Shown here: positions 21,800 through 32,992 of the stretch, piece after piece
Layout of the letters: every line of letters begins with the position of its first letter
Position numbering within the stretch: position 1 is the stretch's first letter
Assembly (NCBI RefSeq): GCF_000315625.1
Contig: NW_005434568.1
Location: 58,989 to 110,934, forward strand
Direction of reading: 5' to 3'
DNA from: Guillardia theta CCMP2712
Lineage: Eukaryota > Cryptophyceae > Pyrenomonadales > Geminigeraceae
Length of the DNA: 51,946 nucleotides
The notes under the pieces: generated by a model
What the model was told of the DNA's origin: nothing
The model's input: only the letters and a program-made list of their open reading frames with translations
Database searches by the model: none
Position numbers and translations under genes: made by a program

Positions 21800-22900
21800 A
21801 TCACGAGGACTCCGCCGGGAGACCATCATCGGACTGAGACTGGGCCACATGACTGCGGCCGGGCCAGGTTTTCTAAAAGTTAGTCCAACGTGACATCATG
21901 CCGGGGCCCGGCCGAAACTTGAAACGTAGGGGATTTGACAGTAGTGTACCGTAATTGAAATGATTGCAGGCTTCCGTAGTACCCGTGACCGTACTCAGTA
22001 CTGGACCGGGAGCCGGGCCGGGCCGATCGCCGGGATGGCATCACTGACTCAGTGACTCGGAGTCATCCCGGGATGCCATGATTGACCGCACAGCGCCGCG
22101 CGGCACTGCCGGGCTGATCATCGGATCACTGAGTCACGTGGCCCCGCCCGAACTTACCGTCGGTCACACATACCGTAGTACCGGGCAGTTGAACGGTTTC
22201 CCACCGCTCGCGGTACCTCACTCGTAGTTCATCAATTGGGGTACCTTCTTTGCCAACTTGCCAGTTGATCCGTGGCAGTGGGGGTGGGCTGTCTGGTTTG
22301 AATTTTTGTACGGTACCAGAAATGATTTTTGAGTAATTCAAGTACATAAAAGTTGTTTTTGAGAGACGGGAGTCAAGTTTTAGGATGTATATATGGTACA
22401 AAAGCTCCTGGCAACCCCTCCGAGGCTCTCTGGCAGCGGTTGACCCGAGCCCGGGCCGCCAGTGGGACTCCCGCAACCCGGGTGACCGCCGTAATACCCG
22501 CCGTAGTCCGATCCGACGGTCCGGGACCGTACTCGTTGGCTTTTCAACTCAGTATGCGGGCCGCCTTTGACGGTTGAAAGCCATAGTCGCACCACTGATC
22601 CGAACCGTTCGTCGAGAGACATGCGGCCAAGTTGCACCGGGCGCCGCAGGGCCGCCGCGACTCCCGGAGTCCGATGATCATCCCCGGGCGGGGGCTACCG
22701 TAGTACTCTCACTCCCGGCGGGCCTGGAGGGCCGGGCCCGAGGCCGGGCCGCCCGGGACCGGCGCCGGGCGAACTTGGCAACTTAGTTGGGCTGATCAAT
22801 CATGTTCGGAAACTCATGCAACCTCGCCGGGCCCGGTCACGGTCGAGTCCGATAGTATCACCGCAACTTGGCAACGTAGTACTTCAGTGTGTTCCGATTC
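21800..22900. other. Long class B tract
   Basis: GC-rich, full of CCGGGCC, GGGCCGG, GTACTCAGTAC, GACTCAGTGACTC and TGATCATCGG words. Includes the 13-base interrupted palindrome CACTGACTCAGTG near 22042 and CATCCCGGGATG near 22064. AACTTGGCAAC recurs near 22773 and 22863. The reading frames look compositional. Confidence 0.55.
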
Positions 22901-23642
22901 TGACATGCGTAAAAGCTGATAGTACTGTCACTCAGTACTTCAGCTGTAGGCGAGCCCTCAAGGTGGCCAGTCGAAAGCCTAGTCACGCGACACTGGTTGG
23001 GTTCTCACTTGCAAGAAAGCCACTTTGATAGACAATGTGAAGCAGAAAACAAAGTTGAAGGAACAAAAGTTTTCCTACTTCTTGCCTTGAGAGAACGTGA
23101 TTTTGTGAAGCTCTTCATCCCTTCTTCCTCCTCTTGTGAAAACTAGGACGAGGGTAGCTAATCTTACTTTACTTTAAATGAGTCTGAGTCGTCACCCATC
23201 GCTTGAGTCACCAACACACGCAAAAATTAGATCTCACGACCGTATGTACAGTGGGCCCGACAACCTGGAGGCGTCTGTTCGCATCATTCACGAAATGTAT
23301 GGTCCAGAAACCAAAAGTGCAGGTCAGACCCAAGTGATGTTTCCTTCCACCTTCAACAAAGGTTGAGGAAAAGTCAGGGGGGTACAAATCCTGAAATAAA
23401 CCGGCCAAGCTTCGACAGTAGCATCCTTTGTTTGCTCCCCTGGCCCCACCCCCTCTGGTCACCGAGCTCGATGTATTGACCCATGGCATGCTTGTGGTTT
23501 CAATCGCAAAACTCCTTTGACGTCTTGTATGGGAAACCTGAGCCGTCAAAGTGGCTGCCGCGCTCGATCATTGAGTGCAAGGAGATCGTGGCAATCAGAT
23601 TGCATGTCCAACCCAGTAAAGACACAACTCTGCCCAGCTGTG
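22901..23642. other. No gene recognised
   Basis: Mixed sequence between a class B tract and the 3' end of the helix-turn-helix gene. No supported feature. Confidence 0.35.
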
Positions 23643-24306
23643 TCATCGCTGAACCACGTGCTTGAGCGCCTCCTCAAATAGATCATCCATCGACAGCTGT
23701 CTTGACCGAAACTTGAGATGCTGACTGTGTGTAGCACAGTCAGCTGTGCTGGAAGAGATGCCACCATCCCTTGCATCGGCTTCGATGTCACAATCGTCTG
23801 TGCTTTCACAATCGCTGTTTTCTTCGTCATCGTCATCTTGCTCTTCATCCGATTCGAACTCTGATATTTCATCTTCTCCTGCAATTCTCTGCGTGCACAA
23901 GAGAAGGTGACATGTCAGCTTACAACAAGAGAAACAACTGCAAATAGATCACATCGGGCGGAGCCTCCGTGGACCGTCTTCTGATCCCCCCTGTTCGTTT
24001 GGTAGAGGAGGACGAAACTCCCTCCGAAGGCTCAGATTGGCAAGCCTTCTTCCTCGTTTTCCTCGGCTTTGAGTCCTTTGATCCTCGCGGTCTACCTGGA
24101 AGTCTTGCGCTAGGTTTCCATGTCCGCTCGTGATGCAGGCGCTCCTCCTCAGTCCACAGTACTCTGGTGACATTCCACCATGTCCGACGGTTCCAGATGT
24201 CTCGAATAGCCTTGGCTGTCACGCCGAACTCTTTGGCTACTTCCTCGCTCTTCGCTGTCTTCTTTCTCTTGTCGTTTGTTCGAGTTGAATAGATTGTGAG
24301 GACCAT
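23643..24306 (-). CDS. Helix-turn-helix protein with AT-hook and acidic tail
   Basis: Two exons joined in phase across a 64-base intron: 24306-23953 and 23888-23643, about 199 residues. Residues 19-50 (KSEEVAKEFGVTAKAIRDIW, then NRRTWWNVTRVLW) look like a Fis/homeodomain-like helix-turn-helix. An AT-hook-like GRPRGSKDSKPRK follows at 71-83, then a run of acidic residues (ESDEEQDDDDEE) and a C-terminal LSMDDLFEEALKHV helix. It probably binds DNA in the nucleus. I believe related stand-alone proteins form expanded families in some protists, but cannot verify that. The start is uncertain: an open frame continues upstream (IHYGTENDHFRTKG), and another exon may begin near 24370. Confidence 0.55.
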
Positions 24307-24450
24307 GGCCTTTGTGAGTACCCCCTTGGTCCGGAAATGATCGTTCTCCGTACCATAATGTATTTCTGCAGACCTACAAACCTCTGCATCACTTAAGGTG
24401 CCAGAAGAAATCAAAAGGAAATCTATTCCTTTTGTAATGTCTACATGCAA

Positions 24451-27400
24451 ACTTACCTGCTATCAACATCTTGCTGCTGTCCTTGTTCTTCCATGGTTCT
24501 TGTTCTTGACGGATCGCATGCAGTTCATTTTCCTTGGATATCTACAAGCATTGAAACCCCCTCTGAACGTAACTATCTTTTTCTCCATGTATGTTGTGTC
24601 ATTGGCCTGCCAACCTGTCAGCATTCCCAGTCAAATCTCAATCACTCTTGGCTTGTTCAGATTCTTGTTCATGATGGAAGTGGGAATGTCGACACAAAAA
24701 GTACAGCATCAAACAAACTTGGGGTCTTGACATGAAAAAATACAAAAATGAAAATACAATCCAATATACATCTGATCTGTTTGATGGAATTGTCAACTAT
24801 CTGTTTTTGAGTCGCCTATTGAATTATGGACAGCGGGTTTGAGAAAGAAAGATGGATGCAAAATGAAGTGAATGAAGTATGCTGAAAGATTTCAGCAGCA
24901 CAGCTGTAATTCAAGTTCAAGGGTTTGAAATTGACACAGGGAGCACTGGCTCATTGGAAACGCAAGTGCAAATGCAATGAATGTTGTAATCGATGCAGCA
25001 TCTTGAAGGTATGTATTCCTTCTAACGCATGCGGCCCGCACAGACCAAACATGCTGCATGAATCTGCTTGAGGTTGCGAGAGGTTGGCGATAAGGTAAGG
25101 AAAGAGGTGCAAACACTATAAAATGTCAAAATGACGATGGAAGATGTAGAGGCTTGCGATGAGAAACAGAATGATTGAGAGGGTGACGAGACGAGGGAAG
25201 AGATCTTGGGGTATGGCGAGGGATGGCAGAAGAGTGAAGAACAAGAATGCAAGGAGATCAGCCGCATTGTTGCTCCGAAATTGTCCTGACGGAGGAGAGA
25301 AGCGCCCCTGGACAGCGGAAGGGGAAGCAGAACCGGTGGTTGTGAGGAGAAGAAGTGGTGGGTAGTGGGGGCTATGTTAGGGGGTGGGGTCCTGGGGGCT
25401 GTGGGGGTAGTCCTTAGTTGTCGTTACGCGGCGGATTTAACCTTAGTCTGATTGTGAGACGTTGTGATATAGGAAAAAAGCAATCGATTTTCCTTCTAAA
25501 ATAAGTCAATAATTTGTACCATGACTTTAACTTTTAGAGTTTTATTCTCTTTTTAATTCATTTTTGGAAGTGTTGGATTAGTAGTGAAACTGAAATGTTT
25601 GCGCAGAACCAGCGCGCTACGGTGTGAGATGTTAGCGCTATGCTGTTGTAGGTGATGTTCCAAGCAAGTACACGCAGGATGAAGAAGGACGTAATACGCA
25701 CGAGGTATTGCATGGTCGAATTACATTACTCATGTTCCAATTACAATGAACACAGGAACAAAGTGAAAATGTACAATACATATCATCACATGTACTGAAT
25801 ATCTGTTGCTAAACTTCATTCCATACACCTCAGCTCAACTCACTTCTACTCAGAACCGTCGTGATGGTGCCTGTCTCGCTTCTTTTACGAATCCATGATG
25901 AACATGAAGCTTGCCCTGCTGTGCTTCCCTGAGAAGGCGGTATCCATTTGTGTTGCTAAATCTTGTCAATCATGCGTCGAGGCGAAGCCAATGATTCATT
26001 GATTGATTGCCATTCTGCAAGTTTACCTCATGAACACCGTTAACCATAGGAGTCCTCACCATGAACACTGACATTCGCATCGCAAGTTCGAATATCAAGT
26101 TCAAACCGCTTTCAGTGCCCTCACGGTCCATGCAGCCTCCAACCCCATTCCTCAAGTTTGAAGGTCGTGACATTCCTGAGCTGCTGAGGCATCAATCCTC
26201 TTGTCTCACAATGGGAAGCACGAGCCACGGGTTGATGTGCACCGAGCATCAGGTCGAATGGTGTTTGACTCAACGTTCATCGCGCGGGGGGAAGGGAGAA
26301 CCTTGAACCCGCAACGGTTGGAGCTAATCCTGTGGGGGTTTTAAAGCACGTCAGCAATCTAGGAAATGGGGGGTGGGTAGTAGTTTGGCTGCCTTATTTT
26401 ACTTGTTGGGACATGGAGAAAAAAACTAAAAACAAAATAGGGAACTGGGAAGGGCTGGCGGACTTGACCGACAGACTTCGCGAGGAACGACAAGCCAGTC
26501 CGTCAGCCAGCTGACGATCAGGATTGAAGGAAAGAGCGGAGGAGTGAACGCAGGATACAAAAAAGGGTCGCGGGCCAGAGCACTGAAAATCAGGCGAAGA
26601 AAATCATCTGATACGGAACGAAGGGCATGAGCATTGTGACACAGCCAAAGCTATGCCGTCGATATCGGTCGAGGATAGAAGACACGGCACTAAGAAGACA
26701 GAAAGAATTAGAGTTGCGCAGTTGTGAGCAACGAACAGCGACAGATGTAATGATGTATTCAAGATGATATGCAGAAGCAAAGTGGAGGAAATCTAGTGCA
26801 ATGCAAGGTAGCTAGCACTACAGGTACATTGGAAACGTGAGGAAAGCAAAACAGAAACTAGAAAACATGAAGGGAAGCAAGCCTGCAAAAGGGTAATGCA
26901 GGAGGCTTGAGCAGGAGACAGACTCATGGAGTGTTGACTTGTGAGATCAACCAATAAGGTGATCAACATCCGACTAACCAAGACAAGGCTGAGACTTGAG
27001 CTTTGACGAGAGATGCGGTAAATCGGGCTGATTAAGATCGACACAGCAATACACAAAGACTGAGCCGCAGAAGAATTGAATCAAAAGTACTGAGGTAGGC
27101 CAAGGATTCATAAACTCGTATCCTGCCTGGCTGTCTTACTTCACTCGGTGCTGTTGTTGGAGTTGAACATGGATGGCAATCGGTTACTGTTAGGCCTTGA
27201 CGTGCTGATGACAGGCTCAGGAGTGCAGAGTCTGGTCAAGATTATGCACGTGCGGTCGTCTCCAGCGACGGGCTCAAAACCAGTCGTTGTAAGCCTTCTT
27301 GTTTCATTGCGCTACAAGACCATCATCAGCGTCACAATTTCGCAGCATGGCTCCTAGTCCACATACTGATTTTGAGTAAAAGTTAAGTTTAAAAGAGTGC

Positions 27401-27490
27401 TAACGAGAACCGGCACTGCTGCTCCCCAGGAGTAGAGGCCGACAAAAAGAAGAGGCAGTCACTTGGATTGCAGATGCCTTGATCAGCTTC
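24451..27490. other. No gene recognised; small class A patches
   Basis: About 3 kb of lower-GC sequence with short, unconvincing frames. Small GGGTAG/GGGGTGG patches occur at about 25358-25410 and 26330-26390. I see no RNA gene here. Confidence 0.35.
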
Positions 27491-27563
27491 TGGGCTCGCC
27501 GTGGATCGAACACAGGACCTTTAGATCTTCAGTCTAACGCGCTCCCAACTGCGCCACAAACCC
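27491..27563 (-). tRNA. tRNA-Phe (anticodon GAA)
   Basis: A 73-base minus-strand cloverleaf with no intron. Acceptor stem GGGTTTG/CGAGCCC (two G-U pairs), D stem GCGC/GCGC around AGTTGGGA, anticodon stem TTAGA/TCTAA around CTGAAGA (GAA anticodon), TTCGATC T-loop closed by CTGTG/CACGG, discriminator A. The A and B boxes needed for RNA polymerase III are present. The D and anticodon arms are close to typical eukaryotic tRNA-Phe. A short class A patch lies just upstream at about 27604-27672. Confidence 0.95.
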
Positions 27564-27603
27564 ACTGCCTCGATTGCACCTAGGGTCATTGCAGTATATA
27601 TAG

Positions 27604-27672
27604 TAGATAGTCAAAGGTGGGGTAGTCGGGGAGGGGTGAGAAGGGGTGGGTCGGCGAGGAGGTGGGGTGGAC
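27604..27672. other. Class A patch upstream of tRNA-Phe
   Basis: Reads AGGTGGGGTAGTCGGGGAGG, then GGTGAGAAGGGGTGGG. It begins about 40 bases 5' of the tRNA in the tRNA's own orientation, so the texture also occurs beside a polymerase III gene. Confidence 0.45.
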
Positions 27673-28692
27673 ATGGGGTTTGTGACTTTCCGGCTCCAGT
27701 TTCATGCGTCGTACGGGATCGAACAGAGATCGTGTCCCCTCCTCCTCCTCCTCCTCTTCACTCTCCCTCTCTTGTTGCTCCCTCCTCTACCAACCAGCCT
27801 CTTGCTATGACGACATCTTCCTGTCTTCTCTCCTCCTGGCTTCATTCACTTGATTGGCTGCCTACAAACTATCCTCCTCTGTCTCCTGTGCTCGTTGCAA
27901 CTTGATAGGAGTATGATAGGAATGTCGCCAGCCTTTTGATGCGCTTGTACAATATGCATTCGTCTTTGACTTTCTTTGGATCTGTTGATCGTTACAACAT
28001 TCATGCCTAGTTTTGCCATCATCTCTCCAAAACTCTGTTTGTCCATGACAGTTCACCGTACCAGGCAGGACATGGCCACCGTGTCGAGTTCGATCTTGCC
28101 TCTAGGGGGGCAGCCGGACTTGTTGCGATTCAACGATGAGGTGCTTGTTGGTCTTCATGTACCAGCCAGGGTTGGGTTGAAAGTTCTGCTTTCGTACCAG
28201 GTTAATGGTCTCAATGTAACAAACATTTTACTGAATTTTCAACATCATCAGGGGATAGTTGAGCTAAAAAATGACAGCATCGGCCATAAATTGACAAGGT
28301 TGAAAGACAACTGTGTCTAAATGTCCTTTTCTTGTTCTTTACCTGCAATCATCCCTTCAAGAAGGGGTTTTATCTCCCGCTATTTGTTAAATGTCGCAAC
28401 TGTCTGCAGTTCCGTGGTGATCGTTGCCTGGTTGTATTGTCGTTTAGTGATCTCTGCGTGGATTCTTGCTCTTCTGTCCTTTATTCCCTACACCCTTTCA
28501 GTCTACTGTCCACCTCTTCCATCCTCACATCCATCTACAACCGAGTATTCCTTTATGAACGTCTGAACATACATCTTCCCTGCATGCACGTGTATGGTGG
28601 GCTTAAACATGAATGTTGTCATCTTTCCTCACTTTTCTTTCCTGTTCTGATCTGTGTTCTGTCTACGCTTTATATGTGATTTTTCCTCAAGA

Positions 28693-28827
28693 GGACGCAA
28701 TGGATATATCACTCGCGTTCATGAGAATGGCAACGCCTGCATGGTGAAATGGAGCGCCACTGAGAATGAATGCGGCTGGTATCGTGCGGGGGCATACGGA
28801 ACTTACCATCTCAAACTCCATGAAATG
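28693..28827 (+). CDS. Exon with a MIB/HERC2-like domain, gene unresolved
   Basis: Reads GRNGYITRVHENGNACMVKW, then a segment ending GWYRAGAYGTYHLKLHEM. This matches the pattern of the MIB/HERC2 domain (G-x-V-x-x-W followed by YR-x-G-x-x-G-x-YDLKL), found in Mind-bomb and HERC2 ubiquitin ligases. An AG acceptor just before 28693 and a GTAACT donor after ATG at 28827 suggest an internal exon. A possible upstream exon (28047-28203, starting MTVHRTRQDMATVSSS) has no recognised domain, and I could not assemble a full gene. It may be part of a multi-exon gene or a remnant. Confidence 0.4.
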
Positions 28828-29303
28828 GTAACTGTAGGCGCATTTGTCATGGTGCTGACGGTAAAGATGAACTTAGGGAAACAGCGTTGCAGAGGTGGAA
28901 GACAGGAAGAACAGAGTGGAATCGGAGTCGACGATGGACGCTCTCCTGCATGCTTCGAGCAGCGGCAACTTGTAATAGTTTAAACCACCTTAGGTGAGGT
29001 GGAAGCACTGATGCAGACAACTTGTCGTGTTACAGCAAGATTAACATGATTCGAATAATTGTTATACGCAATTGTTAAAATCTGTCCAACTACGCTGTCT
29101 TCTCAAGCATTGACGCAAGAGTCACAGAATGAAAGTATTCCTGAATTTCATGAAGAGGCTTTCTGATGCAGGAAATTCATTTCACAACAAAAAATTTAAA
29201 GCTTCACGCCGAAATGGTCAACAGTCCCCTTTACACGCTGACTTGTGTGCTTCTGTGTAAGGAGAAAAGGTCAACGAAAGAAATCAAGCACACCGAGCCT
29301 CAG

Positions 29304-29574
29304 TCAGACCTGTGTGGCTTTGTTGTTCTTCTTGGCAAACTTCTGGTTGCGGATGAACTTGGGGTCCATCTGACAAAACGTCAGTCATGGTGAGAAAAGA
29401 CGGTACGTGCTGCAGTGCCAAGACCAAAGAAAGAGAAGCTAAATGGGAATGAGAACGTGCAGGCAGGCTTACCCCCTTGGTAGAGATCTTAGTGCCAGTT
29501 TTAGGGCGCTTAATTCCATTCCTGTGCGCTTTGTAGTTCTGGTTGTGATTGGTGTGATTCTTGGACTTGGCCAT
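29304..29574 (-). CDS. RPL29: 60S ribosomal protein eL29
   Basis: Two exons, 29574-29473 and 29369-29304, joined in phase across a 103-base intron to give a 55-residue, very basic protein. It opens MAKSKNHTNHNQNYKAHRNG, the signature of eL29, continues IKRPKTGTKISTKG, and exon 2 gives MDPKFIRNQKFAKKNNKATQV and the stop. The length fits the short eL29 of fungi and protists. A component of the large ribosomal subunit, and too short to be noticed by most frame-length filters. Its 5' side faces the SMN gene, with a class B tract in between. Confidence 0.96.
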
Positions 29575-30289
29575 CCCTGCTGAACCATATCAGAGAAATA
29601 CAGACAGAACATACATCTCCGCAATCAGATATTGAACACATGTCCATATAAATTCAACTATATGTCCATCCCTGCCTCTGCAGGAGCTCAGCCTAACTTG
29701 CGCTGACTAGTTCTTCGTATCGCTGTTACTAGGTCTCATATGTTCAACTTGCAGGCAAAGGAAAATCATACATGGAGTAAACAACAGTTTGCACGCCAAT
29801 TCATCAAATCCCAAATGTACATCCAAGATTCCGCTTCAAAACAAAATCCCCTCAGAATTTTTCTTACAGTTCCCCTGAGTATGATAGCTGTGGCCATTTT
29901 TGCCATCACAATCAGCCAAAGAATTTTGTGTGTATCATCGTAAATGTGTCTCTCGTAGCATTCATCATATTTGAAACCAGAAATCCAACCATCAAAGCTC
30001 ATGCCATGCAGTCAGGGCTGATTATAGGAACGCATGCGGTTCCAACAACAGCACAACACCTCCAGGCTAATTTGCTTCCCTGCATATCGATATTCTTGAG
30101 CTATCACCGCAACAAAGCAGCAAACAGCTCATAACTTGTGATCAATCTCTTTTCACATCTCTCATCTTCTTCTCTCTCTCGTCGCATGCGGCGCATACAT
30201 CCCTCCTCCTCCTCTCGCCATCTCACCTCCTGCTCGAGCGTGCACGCGGCCAACCTTCTTTTTTTTTAAACGGTTAAATCGTAACCGTT
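29575..30289. other. Upstream of eL29, no further gene recognised
   Basis: AT-richer sequence with short frames on both strands and no recognisable domain. A class B tract starts at about 30290. Confidence 0.4.
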
Positions 30290-30418
30290 TCCCATGACGG
30301 CCCGCCCCGGCAGCCGGAACTTGGGAACTCAGTTGAGTGACCTCGGGCCGCCTCCGGGCTGCTGCGGTGTGCCGGGCCCGCGCACTTGAAGTCCTCAAAG
30401 TTGAGTTAAAGATCAGTA
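30290..30418 (+). promoter_or_regulatory. Class B tract with edge motif, upstream of SMN
   Basis: GC-rich words (GGCCCGCCCCGG, CTCGGGCCGCC, GTGCCGGGCCCGCG) end with CTCAAAGTTGAGTT followed by AAAGATCAGT at 30394-30417. That motif also occurs twice at the left side of the 16.3 kb class B tract. It lies 51 bases before the SMN start codon, so it probably belongs to the SMN/eL29 divergent promoter. Confidence 0.5.
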
Positions 30419-30468
30419 CCGTGTGACTTCGAGTGAAGCATCCGTGTGAACGAACCAACTCGATCGGC

Positions 30469-32564
30469 ATGGCTGCACCGGCCGCTAGCTTCGACTGGGA
30501 CGACGCGGAGCTCATGAGAGCATGGGAGGCATCACGACGAACCTACAACGTGAGCAGTACGCAGCCAGTGAAGGGATCTGTGATGAGTTGCTCATATCGT
30601 GATGACATCATGGCATGCTTGACATAGCATGCCTACAATGTTTCTTGTATAGGCTGGAAAAGCTGGAAAGCGGGTGAAAGTTGAGGGATCGAGACAGAGA
30701 AAAATCAATCAGTTGAAATCGTATCAAAGAAGTCAGTTAGTAGATGGATCATTGAGCTCTGTGTTTGCTCCAACAGTGTTAGAACGTGGTTATGATGAGC
30801 CATACCTAGATGTCTCAATGCTGATTTTGCTCGCTGAAGATGTGTTGCCTTCACTGCTTGCAATGACATGTCGATCAGGACGAAGAAGCCCTCGAGGAAG
30901 AAGAGGCCCTGCTGTACCCAGAAGAGGAGGAGGAATATGAAGGGGACGAGGAAGAGGCGGCCAAGGTCGGCGAGCAGGAGAGGACAGTCGAGACTTGGGC
31001 AGGGGCTGTGAATGGATATCAGGTAAGACATCTGTGCTGCGAATCTTTCATCCTCTCAACGTTCGTCGCTGACCTCGCGAGCGTCGGCAACATCCTCTCG
31101 TCCGTCTCTTGTCCGGCTCACTCCTGCCTGCAGGAGTCAGCTTCCTACCCTGCACCGCACATGGCAACTGAGATGAGCTGGTGCCGGCTGCCCTCTGTGT
31201 TCTCCTCTCACCAGAGCTCCGATCCTCCAGGGCCAACACCTACCCAGGAGCCCACACCATGCCTCCTCCTACCGGCTATCCTCCCATGCCCTCTTACCCC
31301 CCAGCCTTTCCTCCTTATCCCTCCTACCCCTACTCTCCATACTCGATTCCTCCTCCCTACATGCACGAGCTTGCCCTTCAGCAGGATGCCTACTACAGGC
31401 GAGCATGCCGGAGCTGCTGCATGTGGATGAGGCTCACGAAGTTTACAGGGCACCTGCGTCCTTTCACGCGCAGGAGAGTCAAGCTCGGGGAGGAGGGAGG
31501 AGAGGAGCGGCAGGTTTGCTCAGCACCATGCGTGTGCTCGACGTTAACGTTCCGTTGTGCTCCCAGCAGCAGCTCAGCATGGAGGATACGAAACAATGGA
31601 GCAGGCCAACTTGAACGGGAGGGCAGCGGATGATGAGGGAGAAACATCCACGGAAGGATCCGGTAGTAGAAACCTTAGAGAATGAAGAGGAATGCTTGCG
31701 AAGTTTTCGAACTGAGTGTCTTGCTTGCCAGGCGTGAAGTTCTATGAAGATGGAGTCCCTCTCACAAAGAGGGAGGTCGAAGAACAAGCGTACCCCGGTG
31801 ATTTCACTCGTTCCCCTACACAGCTCCTCCTCAATCCCTTCGCCTCCCAATTTGCTCTTCCGCCACTCTCCTTGGCCAACGGTTTCGTCAATCCTCTTGT
31901 CCTTGCTTGTTCTTGCGCTCTTGGTTACCGACTAAGGAGAATTTGTTCTGATGCCTCAGAATTTCTCGACACCTCGATACCTCAAGATAGACCGCATGCC
32001 AGGTCATTCAGCCTCCATGTTCCACTTCCTCTTTTGCTCTTCCGCTCTCCTCCATCCATTCATTCCTCAATATTTCTTCATTTCCCTTCCTTTTTCCGTC
32101 ATCTTGCTATTCAGGAAAAATCTTCGGAAAACGTATTCTCCCCCTGGTATGGCGCGTTCGAAAGGTAACGAGGTTTCCTGCAGCCTGCTCGTCTGATCCC
32201 TACCTCCCTGCACTCCCCCAACCTGACCTCCCTCACGTCATCCACTTTCAGCAGGCCCTGTCGATGTGCCTCTGCCTCCTGTAGTCGACGATGAGGACGA
32301 GGACTTGTCTAACCTCCTGCTTGCATGGTACGCCTGTTGCACTCTGCCACTATCCCACTTCCTGTCCCTTATCCGAACTCGGCAATTCGCAATCCCTCGC
32401 AGCTTTCTCGAACATTCTCAACCCTGCTCTCCATCATACCACTACCGCTCCCCTCACCTCTCCCGGTCTTTCCCTCATCGTGTCTCAGGTACTACACGGG
32501 CTTCTACACCGCCAAATATCAGGTGCTCTCCTTCCTGCAGCATCCGATCCGCTCCTCGCGGTGA
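30469..32564 (+). CDS. SMN: Survival motor neuron (SMN) homologue, no visible Tudor domain
   Basis: SMN oligomers load Sm rings onto spliceosomal snRNAs. Exon 1 (30469-30549) carries the Gemin2-binding motif: FDWDDAELMRAWEASRRTYN. Other in-phase exons: 30653-30673 (AGKAGKR), 30879-31022 (acidic, ending VETWAGAVNGYQ), 31134-31180, then from 31229 a Pro/Tyr-rich exon (GYPPMPSYPPAFPPYPSYPY). The segments AAQHGGYETMEQANLNG (ending near 31663) and VKFYEDGVPLTKREVEEQ (31732-31797) lead to the last exons, PVVDDEDEDLSNLLLAW and YYTGFYTAKYQ, the SMN YG box used for self-association; the stop is at 32562-32564. Joins between about 31395 and 31570 are unresolved. No Tudor-like segment appears where metazoan SMN has one; S. 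pombe Smn1 likewise lacks it. A missed exon is possible. Confidence 0.82.
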
Positions 32565-32992
32565 CACAGGGCAGATGAGGAGGAGCAAAACATACAGCTC
32601 GGGGTCAGGCGAGCCATGAGAAAATCGAGAAGCGAGGGAGGGAGAGAGAGAGGAGGAAGGAGGGGACTGGGAGGAGGCTCTGCTGGAACCATCCTGGGTA
32701 TTTGACGGAAAGGTGAGGGTGGGTTGTGGGAGGCGCAGGGCGGACCAGCTGAAGCAGTAGTAAATACTTCTTGGCTTGTCTGATCTGCATTCCGATCGAG
32801 TCGTTTCACATTGAGAAGCCCAAGGACGACTTCTTCTCATCCGCCGAGTTGGACGAGGCAGACTGTCACGAATTTGAGTCATGCCGCGCCATGCCAACCG
32901 ATACCTCCCTCTTTCTCCTCTCCATCTTCCTCTCCCTCTCGATCTCTCACTCTCCTTCTCCCCTCCCTGATTCTATCCTTCACCCTCGCGCC
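32565..32992. other. Convergent 3' spacer between SMN and transaldolase
   Basis: 428 bases between facing stops, with purine-rich then pyrimidine-rich stretches. The short frame EKPKDDFFSSAELDEADCHE near 32810 looks protein-like and could be an alternative or extra SMN 3' exon; I cannot place it. No class A or B texture. Confidence 0.4.

Noticed and set aside
27846-28046. Minus-strand frame MDKQSFGEMMAKLGMNVVTI, 66 codons
   Set aside because: It starts with an ATG and looks partly protein-like, but no family, partner exon or context supports it.
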